Below are positions 1 through 7,420 of a stretch of 21,183 bases of DNA, one piece after another; positions within the stretch are counted from its first letter, which is position 1; every line of letters begins with the position of its first letter. A model generated the notes under the pieces. The model was not told the origin of the DNA. It ran no database searches and saw nothing but the letters and a program-made list of their open reading frames with translations. A program made the position numbers and the translations under genes. The stretch covers positions 1-21,183 of the forward strand of contig CAJURF010000066.1 in NCBI GenBank assembly GCA_910588825.1, given 5' to 3'. The DNA is from an uncultured Lachnospiraceae bacterium. Lineage in GTDB: Bacteria; Bacillota; Clostridia; Lachnospirales; Lachnospiraceae.

Positions 1-929
1 ATTTCTTTATTTCGCACTGCCAGTCTTTTAAATCTAAAAAGGTTCGCTAAGAATATTCCCCTAATAGACAGCATACTGACCCGGAAATCTTCTGCCACAC
101 CTTTTTGTCCGAGATTTTCGTAGAATCCTCCGATTTCATCAGCATAAGAATCGGCTATCTTTTTTTGGTATTCTCATAAAGCTGGTTTAGAATATCCATT
201 TGTTCTTTTAGGCCGGAACCAGAATACTGTTCCTGTATCCGTTTCTTTAATACTGCATAACGGGAAGTCAGATAATCTGCTTTTTTATCCAGCCATGCAG
301 TATTCTCTTTGCTGATATCCATAGCGACAAAGTCATTTTCTACGCCGCGCCAGTCGATCTCCTGTCCGAGTCCATTTTGAACCAATTCTGCGCGGAAATT
401 TTCTAATTCATCATCGCGATCATGCTTGGGAGGACTAAACAAAGCGTTTTATCTCCAGATAATGTAAGAGAATCGCCAGTCATCTCTATTTTTATATCGG
501 CGCGGTATTGTTTCATATATTGATTCATTAATGCGTCGTATTCGCTGTAATTTGATTTTTCAGATGGCGGCTGTATCATTACTCGCTGGTCAATTTTAAA
601 TTTTTCAATAAAATTATTGTTAGTATAATATTTCCGCCAATCCAAAGCATCAAAAGCTATTTCTTTAGTTCCATAAACATAGTCTTTAAGAGTGCGAAGA
701 TAATCCCAGTCAAATCCAGAATCGGAATAAACGGCGGATTTTTCATATATACCAGATTCTTCTTTTTTACTTTTTAAAGTTGTAATATCTGGACTGAGTA
801 TTAATTTATCAAAATTTTTTTCTATGGTGTGCAATTGTAGACGATTAACAAGTTTAACTAGTGTTGATTGATGATGGAGCATACTTTGACCTGTAAAAAA
901 CTGGAATTTGTAATTTTTCCTATATTCAT
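1..929 (-). pseudogene. Decayed gene of unknown function, several frameshifts, runs off the left edge
   Basis: I do not recognise the family. A reading starts at ATG 929 behind an AAAGGA site (MNIGKITNSS...) but must change frame in a T6 run near 895-900 to join the long open segment 882-403 (charged, with FDWDYLRTLKDYVYG and YSEYDALMNQYMKQY). A second change near 440 leads into segment 442-155 (FSPPKHDRDDELENFRAEL), and a third in an A7 run at 160-166 leads into a frame open to base 1 (KKIADSYADEIGGFYENL). Each break is repaired by one extra base in an A or T run, so the ancestral product was one soluble, charged, probably helical protein of over 300 residues. No signal peptide or membrane segment is seen. 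Three losses in one gene suggest a true pseudogene, though homopolymer base-calling errors would look the same. It sits behind its own promoter (1082-1110), which resembles that of blaI. Confidence 0.6.
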
Positions 930-979
930 AATGAGATTCCTTTCAATGCATATTGTAGATACTTTTGCTATTTTCTATC

Positions 980-1004
980 AAAAAAACTCATAATAAAAAT
1001 GAGT
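980..1004 (-). terminator. Rho-independent terminator, leftward
   Basis: Read on the minus strand: ACTCAT, a 7-base AT-rich loop, ATGAGT, then a run of T. It lies between the promoter at 1082-1110 and the start of the decayed gene at 929. It could therefore act as an attenuator in that gene's leader, or end read-through from the blaI-blaR1 unit. Confidence 0.55.
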
Positions 1005-1081
1005 ATACAGTAAGGAAGTTTAATCCGATAATAAGGAAATAAATTGTCTGATTGATTTTGCAATTTATAAATATTAAATAT

Positions 1082-1110
1082 AGTATACCACTAAAATAAT
1101 GTATCATCAA
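1082..1110 (-). promoter_or_regulatory. Promoter with operator-like dyad before the decayed gene
   Basis: On the minus strand: -35 TTGATG (1110-1105), 17-base spacer, -10 TATACT (1087-1082). The sequence over the -35 is AGTATTGATGATACA. It matches AGTATTGACAATACA at the five-gene cluster promoter in 13 of 15 positions and keeps the GTAT-N5-ATAC dyad seen at the blaI promoter. Binding by the local BlaI-type repressor is inferred. Confidence 0.5.
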
Positions 1111-1369
1111 TACTCTATTTTGGAAATATGGCTGAGATTTTTAGAAACGAGTTTAAAATTAAATATGAAAGAATAAGTGTTGTATATTTTTTTATATTAA
1201 AGTTATGTGATGATAGAAGTGTCAAAAGGATAAAATAAGAGGCTCTATCTTAAATTAGGAACCTTACTAAGAGTTTTATTTTCGCAGCAAGGTTCGGTTT
1301 TTATTAATAAAGCTAAAGGGGGCTTTTGATACCCTAATCATGGGATTAAAACCCAAGAGGGACTGAATA

Positions 1370-1565
1370 TCACACACGTACCCAATCGCTTAAGGCGTTC
1401 TCAGCAACATAATCATATAGTCTTTTGTAAAGAACTCTGTTAATGACCCTGTATTGGCAGCCAATTCTGCCTTCTCTATGTATGTCCGACGTTTCAGATG
1501 CGGTGTCTATGTATTTATGTACAGGCGAGGCAAACACTGTTGTGGCGAAAATATAATTTTTTCAT
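1370..1565 (-). pseudogene. Broken small gene translationally coupled to blaR1
   Basis: Its ATG (1565-1563) overlaps the blaR1 stop as ATGA, so it was probably the third gene of the blaI-blaR1 unit. The reading from this ATG gives only MKKLYFRHNSVCLACT before TAA at 1515. A shift of frame near 1530 opens about 50 further codons (PVHKYIDTASETSD then HREGRIGCQYRVINRVLYKR) ending with TGA at 1370-1372. Basic and tyrosine-rich, it is not recognised as any family. The ATGA overlap is seen directly; the frameshift reconstruction is inference. Confidence 0.4.
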
Positions 1566-2728
1566 TTCTCTTCTTCCTCATATATGGGTAAATCTTTAAA
1601 CTCATCAACAATTGTTTCGAAGGTATATACATACCTGTCATTTAGATATAAATCGTATTCTGTCCCATTTTTAATGTAATAATTATCATTTCTGAATTCA
1701 AAATAATTGAATACTTCGTTCCCATTTTCATCATAAGAATTATTGTAACATGGCTCAAATACAAAGGTAAACGACATCAAAAAGAACAGGCCGGCCAATA
1801 CAATTCCTTTCACGGTATATCCAGTAACATTCCGCTCCATAATCAATTTAAAGCGTTGCAGAATATTGCGCCTTCTATTTCCATTTCCCAACGCATGAAG
1901 TGACATTCGACCAATGCCAGTGGAAATTGTATGGGCAGCAGATTTTTTAATGCACTCCAAATAATCTATTGTTTCTTCTGCGTTCAATGACCTGCCTACC
2001 TGATAATCTGCCAGCAATTCCTGTACCTGATTTACAGTGGATATGAGCAGGCGGGAGATGAAAGGATTCCACCAGTGTACCGCTGCCAACAGACAGCAGA
2101 GCATTTTTATGAGGTTATCCCTGTGTTTTAAATGGAATAATTCATGGAGAAACACACAATACAATTCTCTTCCGCTGTATTCTACATTGGGAAGGACAAT
2201 CACGGGATTTCTCACGCCCCAGATAACAGCAGTTCCGAACATATCCGAATTTACAACTGTGCAATGAGGGGCTTTTCCAGGAAAGACATGGGAAAAGGCC
2301 TTGTCAAAAGCAGATAGTATTTCAGGCGGGTCTGCCTTTGGCATACATGCCAATTCCTTCTTACAGGATAGAAAATTGTAAAGCAGTTTTCCCATATTTG
2401 CAATCATTCCAACAATCCATACCTCTGTCAAAATTTTCCTCAGTGTGACGGATTTCCCATCTATATAGAATAGATCAGCCATTACAAAATCCCGCAGTGC
2501 CGGCAGTATACTGATGGAGTTGTATGTTTTCGTAAAACGAATGCCATATACATTATTGAATTCAAATGGCAGACAGCCCCGCAGGATAATTAAAATGGAG
2601 AAAATGTATAGGCAGATAATCCCGTATTGAGATATAATCCGGTTCCTGCGCAGAAGAAAGAGAAACATAACCGCCAGGGAGCTGATCGCAATAGCAGATG
2701 CGAAAAAAGATGACCATGAAAAAATCAT
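1562..2728 (-). CDS. BlaR1/MecR1-type membrane metallopeptidase (M56), short form
   Basis: A membrane sensor protease of about 388 residues. In the BlaR1 family, sensing activates a cytoplasmic-facing zinc protease that leads to inactivation of the BlaI repressor. Seen here are N-terminal membrane helices (residues ~3-25 and ~35-55), another near 105-120, the zinc motif HELFH at 195-199 followed by LKHRDN, and a late helix (IVLAGLFFLMSFTFVF). The downstream acidic residue ELLADY fits the third zinc ligand. After the last helix only ~70 charged, tyrosine-rich residues remain. The ~250-residue penicillin-binding sensor of classical BlaR1 is absent, so the signal is unlikely to be a beta-lactam bound in the usual way. 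I chose ATG 2728: the upstream in-frame GTG (2737) falls inside the GGAAGGAAGTGG binding site. The gene follows blaI on the same strand. Confidence 0.85.
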   Translation of the reverse strand: MIFSWSSFFASAIAISSLAVMFLFLLRRNRIISQYGIICLYIFSILIILRGCLPFEFNNVYGIRFTKTYNSISILPALRDFVMADLFYIDGKSVTLRKILTEVWIVGMIANMGKLLYNFLSCKKELACMPKADPPEILSAFDKAFSHVFPGKAPHCTVVNSDMFGTAVIWGVRNPVIVLPNVEYSGRELYCVFLHELFHLKHRDNLIKMLCCLLAAVHWWNPFISRLLISTVNQVQELLADYQVGRSLNAEETIDYLECIKKSAAHTISTGIGRMSLHALGNGNRRRNILQRFKLIMERNVTGYTVKGIVLAGLFFLMSFTFVFEPCYNNSYDENGNEVFNYFEFRNDNYYIKNGTEYDLYLNDRYVYTFETIVDEFKDLPIYEEEEK

Positions 2729-2802
2729 TATAACCACTTCCTTCCATGTTATAGTAGGACTGCACGATGGCCCACGGGAGAAAATTGCGTTATGCTGCTA
2801 TG

Positions 2803-3198
2803 TCACATTCCGTTATCCCGCTTGTACTGCTCTATCATATTTTCCATCTGCTCAATCAATTCCTGGCCGGCGTTTCTGGAGTCCACAAGGGCCGAGAGGT
2901 ATTTCATAATCCCGGTCTCCGCGTTTGGACTTTCCACAATATCATTTACGGCCTTTTTTTGTCTGTCATAATCCTGTTTTGTGATGCAGGGCGCGTATGC
3001 TTTGCCTGTTCGGGTTTTGGTTTTGGCTATGGAGTCTGCTTTCAGATACCCTTTGTTCATCAGGATTGTCAGAACTTTGGTGACGGTGTTTCTTTTTAGG
3101 TTTGGGTAGGTGTTTAGAATTTCTGACAGCCCGCATGGATGCCCGATCTCCCAGATGGCGTACATGATTTCCTCTTCTTTGGGAAAGAGTGTCTGCAA
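2803..3198 (-). CDS. BlaI/MecI-type winged-helix repressor
   Basis: A DNA-binding repressor of the BlaI/MecI/CopY family, about 131 residues. The N-terminal winged helix is recognisable (FPKEEEIMYAIWEIG, then LSEIL, then the recognition helix region KRNTVTKVLTILMNKGYL). A C-terminal helical dimerisation region follows, with SALVDSRNAGQELIEQMENM. An in-frame ATG lies at 3216, but no binding site precedes it. AAAGGAAGTGA (bases 3214-3204) is a near-perfect anti-16S match placed just before TTG 3198, so I take TTG 3198 as the start. Its own promoter (3243-3271) carries a dyad, suggesting autoregulation. It pairs with the M56 protease directly downstream. The same dyad at two other promoters suggests it also controls the five-gene cluster and the decayed gene. 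Confidence 0.85.
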   Translation of the reverse strand: MQTLFPKEEEIMYAIWEIGHPCGLSEILNTYPNLKRNTVTKVLTILMNKGYLKADSIAKTKTRTGKAYAPCITKQDYDRQKKAVNDIVESPNAETGIMKYLSALVDSRNAGQELIEQMENMIEQYKRDNGM

Positions 3199-3242
3199 AA
3201 ACTCACTTCCTTTCATAGATTGTATGATTAAATATTATGTAA

Positions 3243-3275
3243 AGTATAACACAATATAAGAGTATTGTAAATACT
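3243..3275 (-). promoter_or_regulatory. blaI promoter with overlapping operator dyads
   Basis: On the minus strand: -35 TTTACA (3271-3266), 17-base spacer, -10 TATACT (3248-3243). The perfect dyad AGTATT-N3-AATACT (3261-3275) covers the -35. A second inverted repeat, ACAATA-N6-TATTGT (3251-3268), lies in the spacer. The placement fits repression by blocking RNA polymerase. That the local BlaI is the binder is inferred from family behaviour and gene order. Confidence 0.7.
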
Positions 3276-3364
3276 ATATTGGGATTTTGGCAAAGCATGT
3301 TATGTTATTATATTCTGGCATATTTAATCTCTCATGAATATAGAGATATTTTAAAGAAAGTTAT

Positions 3365-4525
3365 TTAGCAGATTTTTTTCATGAGTACTATTACTAAGGC
3401 AATTATAAATATGCAAAATATCGAATTTAGCGACATTCCCATTTGCAAACCATATAGGTCATTTACGACACCTATAAGCCACGGGCCGAACATTCCTCCT
3501 AATCCGCCAAATGCAAAAAATATTCCCAGCATTGTACCAGAGTGTTTTGAGGGGATTTCTGAAACAATTGCTGTTGATGTTGGAAAAATGATCGAAAAGC
3601 AAAACCCAGTCAATACCAGCATAATCGCCGTTTCTGAGGGGCCAAATATTCCAATTACAGTACAGAATAAAGCCATACTTGAAAAAATTAGTAAACTTTT
3701 TAGATATCCGATTTTATCTACAAATAGACTCCCTAATAGTCTGCCAGCAGTCATTCCAGCAAAATAGATGGAAAGATACAGGGAACTGGCTGTGGAAGAA
3801 ACATTTTTAGCTTTTTGCAGAAACTCTACCAGCCAAGTCGCCATGCCTATTTCTGTTGCGACATATGAAAAAATGATAAAATACATGAATAGAATATCTG
3901 TTTTTAAACTTAAACGAAGTATTTCTTTGTAATTAAATTTATCTGTCCGGCGGGTTTTAGGGGTGTCGCCTGGAAGTTTCATAATAATGAAGTATAATGT
4001 AATTGGAATTATAACAAATAAGCTATATCTATATATAGTGCGCCAGGAAGTCTTTAAGTTGAAAAGAATACTTATCAGTATTGGTACGATGATGGAACCA
4101 ATGCCATAAAAAGCGTTTAAAAGATTTAAGTACCGCCCTTTCTTCTCTTTATGAATCCCGGATACTATATTGCTTCCACTCAGTTCAAGTGAACCTGCAC
4201 CCAATCCGATAAAGAAGATGAAACCAATAAATAAGATCAGATTTGAAGATGCAGCATAACCAGTAACTCCTAAAATCAAACAAATTCCTGCTATAATAAG
4301 AGTGGATTTTTTTCCAAGTAAATCTGCAATCAACCCTGCCAGGAATGTTGAAATAAAAAATCCGGTATACTCACTAAATACAATAGTTCCACCAAAAGAA
4401 TAACTATAATTCATATCGGATAAAAGCATTGGCAGAATCGGTCCTTTCATGTTGTCAATAAAGCCAAATAAGAAATAACTCATAAAGCAGCCAACTGTGA
4501 TTGTCCATTTATTTGATTTATTCAT
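3365..4525 (-). CDS. MFS transporter, 12 transmembrane segments
   Basis: A 386-residue major facilitator superfamily protein in the cytoplasmic membrane. Hydrophobic segments run along the whole length with a basic central loop (GDTPKTRRTDKFNYKE, ~200). The family motif A appears between helices 2 and 3 as GLIADLLGKKS (~64-74), with a second half-motif FVDKIGYLKS (~267). It begins with MNKSNKWTITVG and ends MKKIC. It starts 23 bases after the aminotransferase stop, behind a GAGG site, so it is the last gene of the five-gene run. The context suggests export of the pathway product (self-protection or secretion), but uptake of a precursor is equally possible from sequence alone. The substrate is not identifiable. 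Confidence 0.85.
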   Translation of the reverse strand: MNKSNKWTITVGCFMSYFLFGFIDNMKGPILPMLLSDMNYSYSFGGTIVFSEYTGFFISTFLAGLIADLLGKKSTLIIAGICLILGVTGYAASSNLILFIGFIFFIGLGAGSLELSGSNIVSGIHKEKKGRYLNLLNAFYGIGSIIVPILISILFNLKTSWRTIYRYSLFVIIPITLYFIIMKLPGDTPKTRRTDKFNYKEILRLSLKTDILFMYFIIFSYVATEIGMATWLVEFLQKAKNVSSTASSLYLSIYFAGMTAGRLLGSLFVDKIGYLKSLLIFSSMALFCTVIGIFGPSETAIMLVLTGFCFSIIFPTSTAIVSEIPSKHSGTMLGIFFAFGGLGGMFGPWLIGVVNDLYGLQMGMSLNSIFCIFIIALVIVLMKKIC

Positions 4526-4548
4526 TTTTGCCTCGTCTTGATTAAAAT

Positions 4549-5811
4549 TTATTTTATTTCATTAAAAATTTTTGCAAGTTTATCACATAACTCTTCAGCT
4601 TCTGATATAGAAATAATTAAGGGGGGACGAACTTTCAAGACATTACCACGGCCGTATTGAGAAGTTCGAACAATGAGTCCATAATCTAAAGCTCGACTAA
4701 TAATTTTATTTGTCAAAACAGGGTCAGGACGTTTATCCTCTTTGATGATTTCTATTCCAATCATTAGGCCGACGCCTCTCACATCGCCAATGAAAGAGTG
4801 CCTTTCTTTTAGTTTATCTAATCTTCTTAATATATATGTACCTGTATATTTTACGTTATCTAAGAATCTTTTACCCGCAATTATTTCAAGTGTCTTGTAT
4901 GCGGCTGATGCAGATAGGGTATTTGAACCATAAGTAAACGAATGATGATTTAAATGCATTCCTTCAAACTTTTCTTCAGCTAATATTGCAGCAATTTGAA
5001 ATCCGGTGCCTCCTAAACCTTTACCTACTGTCATAATATTGGGATATACATTAAAATAGTCTGCTGCAAATAATTCGCCAGTTCTTCCAAAACCAGTTTG
5101 TATTTCATCAAATATTAGCACTATGTTATGCTCGTCGCACAATTTTTTTAATTCTTTGAAATAGCGGCGTGGGGGTACAATATTTCCTCCATTTCCAGAA
5201 ATAGGTTCGACTATCAAGCAGGCGATTTGGCCGCTGCTTGCATACTCAATATAGTCATTAATTCTTTCAACACACAACATATTACACGTTTCAGGAGTTT
5301 GATTATAGAAACATCTATAACAATATGGATCAGGGACTATTAGGCTTCCGGTAAACATTTGGGGAAAATCTTCTCGTCTGAAAGAGTTTCCTGAAATGCT
5401 CATAGTCATATAAGTTTGACCTAAATGACTTCTAAATAAACTAATTATGTCACGTTTTTTTGTATATAATTGCGCCATTTTTATAGCTCCTTCATTTGCG
5501 GTTGACCCACCTGAAACTTTAAGATGTATTCTTGATAAATTAGCGGGCACTATAGAAACTAATTTTTGGATTAATTTATTGATTGGTTCTGTTTGGAAGG
5601 TGGTAGTAACATGGATTAAGCTATCCATTTGCTTTTTTACTTCTTCAATTACGTCGTGATTGCTATAGCCTAGACTAAGATTAAAGGTTGCAGATGCACA
5701 ATCAATATACCTTTTTCCATTTGAATCGAAGAGATATATACCATCTCCTTTTATAACTTTGATATTTGATATTGGATAGTATATATGCTTCATGGGATTA
5801 ATGTCTTTCAT
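4549..5811 (-). CDS. Class III PLP-dependent aminotransferase
   Basis: About 420 residues, normal for the acetylornithine/GABA/alanine-glyoxylate aminotransferase superfamily. Visible are the glycine-serine motif VSGGSTANEGAIKMAQ, the PLP ring aspartate in FDEIQTGFGRTG, and the Schiff-base lysine K264 in TVGKGLGG. FTYGSNTLSASAA and VRGVGLMIGIE follow, and near the C-terminus VRTSQYGRGNVLKVRPPLI. A cysteine-rich insertion CYRCFYNQTPETCNMLC (C-x2-C-x8-C-x3-C) is of a kind found in part of this superfamily. I chose ATG 5811 (MKDINPMKHIYY) because GGAAGGAAG stands upstream; a TTG at 5856 is in frame but lacks a site. It probably installs an amino group on a keto or aldehyde intermediate. The exact substrate cannot be told, and some family members act instead as phospho-lyases or decarboxylases. 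Confidence 0.85.
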   Translation of the reverse strand: MKDINPMKHIYYPISNIKVIKGDGIYLFDSNGKRYIDCASATFNLSLGYSNHDVIEEVKKQMDSLIHVTTTFQTEPINKLIQKLVSIVPANLSRIHLKVSGGSTANEGAIKMAQLYTKKRDIISLFRSHLGQTYMTMSISGNSFRREDFPQMFTGSLIVPDPYCYRCFYNQTPETCNMLCVERINDYIEYASSGQIACLIVEPISGNGGNIVPPRRYFKELKKLCDEHNIVLIFDEIQTGFGRTGELFAADYFNVYPNIMTVGKGLGGTGFQIAAILAEEKFEGMHLNHHSFTYGSNTLSASAAYKTLEIIAGKRFLDNVKYTGTYILRRLDKLKERHSFIGDVRGVGLMIGIEIIKEDKRPDPVLTNKIISRALDYGLIVRTSQYGRGNVLKVRPPLIISISEAEELCDKLAKIFNEIK

Positions 5812-5843
5812 ATGAATATATCTTCCTTCCGTTTTTAACTTGT

Positions 5844-5911
5844 TTTGGATTCGCAAAGGTATACTAAATTTAAGAGGACAATATGATTTATACTATACCT
5901 GCGAATCCAAA
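5844..5911. repeat. 18-bp inverted repeat upstream of the aminotransferase gene
   Basis: The left arm (5844-5863) reads TTTGGATTCGCA, AA, GGTATA. The right arm (5894-5911) is TATACCTGCGAATCCAAA. They pair over 18 bp with a two-base bulge around a 30-base loop. It lies in the only sizeable gap (5857-6001) inside the five-gene run. It could be an operator, an mRNA processing or stability hairpin, or a small element remnant. Confidence 0.6.
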
Positions 5912-6001
5912 TCTGTATATTCCCTAGGTGATTCCATACAATTAATGATAGCCGCATTAATAATAGAAACAATCCGAAGGGAGCTGAAAATTAGAAATAC
6001 C

Positions 6002-6655
6002 TCATAAAGAATGTAATAATTTTAAATCTATTTCCGATATGCTGCTAATTTTTAGGGTATTGTAATTTTTAATATCAATAGAATCATCGTCGCATAAATA
6101 TAAACTTTTTATATTGGCGCTGTTAGCGGCAATTATTCCATTTAGAGAATCTTCAATTATTAAACAATTCTTTTTAGGAACATTAAGCTTGCTGACGGCA
6201 TATAGGAATATTGCGGGATCAGGTTTTCCTCTACTAACCATATCAACACAAAATATTTTGTCCTTAAATAGCTGATAAATTTTTAGGATTTTCAGTATTT
6301 CTGTAACGTATTGAGTGGAGCCGGAAGATGCGATGGCATAATCGTAGGCATGACTATTTAGTAATTCTAAAAGGCAGGGGATACCATCTACTAATTTTAG
6401 AGAGCTACCTATTAATTCTTTTAATATATCATCGTGACGTTTCATTAATTCAGGGATAGAAGCGTGTAAGTTAAAGAAATTTTTATAAAAAGCAATGACA
6501 TCTTCTATGGAAAGCCCTAATGTTTTTTTGTTTGCATCATCAAACTTTTCAAGATTCCCATCAAATTCTTTGACTAGTCTTTTTTCTGCTGAGTAGTGTA
6601 AAGGCTCAGAATCTACCAGCACCCCGTCAAAGTCAAACAAAATTGTATTGATCAT
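6002..6655 (-). CDS. HAD-superfamily phosphatase/phosphomutase, beta-PGM-like
   Basis: A 217-residue haloacid dehalogenase-type hydrolase. All four motifs are present: nucleophile DFDGVLVDSE (D8, D10), motif II ASSGS, lysine motif III SRGKPDP, and acidic motif IV IIEDSLNGIIAA. The four-helix cap between residues ~15 and 85 places it with the subclass I phosphatases and beta-phosphoglucomutases. It likely removes or moves a phosphate on a small phosphorylated metabolite. Its ATG overlaps the methyltransferase stop by four bases (ATGA), so the two are translationally coupled and probably act in one pathway. The substrate is unknown. Confidence 0.85.
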   Translation of the reverse strand: MINTILFDFDGVLVDSEPLHYSAEKRLVKEFDGNLEKFDDANKKTLGLSIEDVIAFYKNFFNLHASIPELMKRHDDILKELIGSSLKLVDGIPCLLELLNSHAYDYAIASSGSTQYVTEILKILKIYQLFKDKIFCVDMVSRGKPDPAIFLYAVSKLNVPKKNCLIIEDSLNGIIAANSANIKSLYLCDDDSIDIKNYNTLKISSISEIDLKLLHSL

Positions 6656-7419
6656 AGATAAATACCTCTATACACTTCGACAAAAAATTGTTCATCGCCG
6701 TTCTTATCCTCTGTGAAATTATATCCAAGATTGCTGATATGTTCCTTTCTGTTCCAAGTCAATTTTGTATCTTTAATTTTTATACTTTTTGGAATTCCTA
6801 TTCTTTCACCATTCAATGAATTTTTTCTCATTATATCAAGCGTGTGTTGGACTGCGTTTTGAAAATCGGCCTGTGCTGTTATAACAACGCCGTTAGGGTT
6901 TAGATATTTAAATGCATTTTTTATCATTCCATCCAGTAAGTCTCTGCCAGTTGTCCCTGCAGTGCTTGTTATCCAATGATGGACTTTGATGTCCTCCGGC
7001 ATTTTTTCTAATTCATCTGAATTAATGGGTACTGGAGGCAGAGCGGATACGATTAAATCGAATTTTTCATCTTCCATTAGAGGCTCATATAAACTGCCGA
7101 TTCGGAAGTCTATTTTATGAAGCGGACAATTATTACGCTGGACATTAGTCCTAGCCAACTTAACTGCTTTAGGGTTAATATCATAAGCTACGATTTTGTC
7201 TATATGTTTATTATAGAAATCGCTTAAAATTACTAATGTATATCCATGCCCTGTTGCCATGTCTAAAACTTTAATTTTGTCTTTGACTTTTAATAATTCA
7301 GACATTACATTCGGAAGATATTTAATCAATTGATCTTTATAATAGTCACTTTTAATAACACCGTCCTCATATATATATTCGTATTTTTTCCCTAAATATG
7401 TTTTTTGAGTGATTTCCAT
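6652..7419 (-). CDS. Class I SAM-dependent methyltransferase
   Basis: A 255-residue Rossmann-fold methyltransferase. Motif I is VLDMATGHGYT (51-61), the acidic residue that binds the SAM ribose is in VAYDIN (D80), and DLIVSALPPVPI (121-132) occupies the place of the NPPY motif of enzymes that methylate planar amide or amine nitrogens. YLNPNGVVITAQ marks a later strand. The LPPV variant suggests the HemK/RsmC-like branch, but the acceptor may be a small molecule rather than RNA or protein. It begins one base after the nucleotidyltransferase stop and ends in a four-base overlap with the HAD gene. This tight packing argues for a shared pathway. Confidence 0.8.
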   Translation of the reverse strand: MEITQKTYLGKKYEYIYEDGVIKSDYYKDQLIKYLPNVMSELLKVKDKIKVLDMATGHGYTLVILSDFYNKHIDKIVAYDINPKAVKLARTNVQRNNCPLHKIDFRIGSLYEPLMEDEKFDLIVSALPPVPINSDELEKMPEDIKVHHWITSTAGTTGRDLLDGMIKNAFKYLNPNGVVITAQADFQNAVQHTLDIMRKNSLNGERIGIPKSIKIKDTKLTWNRKEHISNLGYNFTEDKNGDEQFFVEVYRGIYL

Positions 7420-7420
7420 A

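Larger units (their letters stand above)
930..1369. other. 440-base AT-rich region without an intact gene
   Basis: It contains a minus-strand promoter (1082-1110) and a minus-strand terminator (980-1004). It also holds a 7-bp inverted repeat GAACCTT/AAGGTTC (1259-1265 and 1289-1295), followed on the plus strand by a short T-run. The segment 1240-1369 has short broken readings on the minus strand but nothing identifiable. The string GGCTCTATCTTAAATTAG at 1241-1258 looks like an insertion-sequence end, but no partner end was found in the window. Confidence 0.5.

Noticed and set aside
1241..1258. Terminal inverted repeat of an insertion sequence (GGCTCTATCTTAAATTAG)
   Set aside because: No second end and no transposase sequence next to it could be found in the window.
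1562..3198. A beta-lactam resistance locus
   Set aside because: The BlaR1-like protein lacks a penicillin-binding sensor and there is no beta-lactamase or PBP gene in the window.
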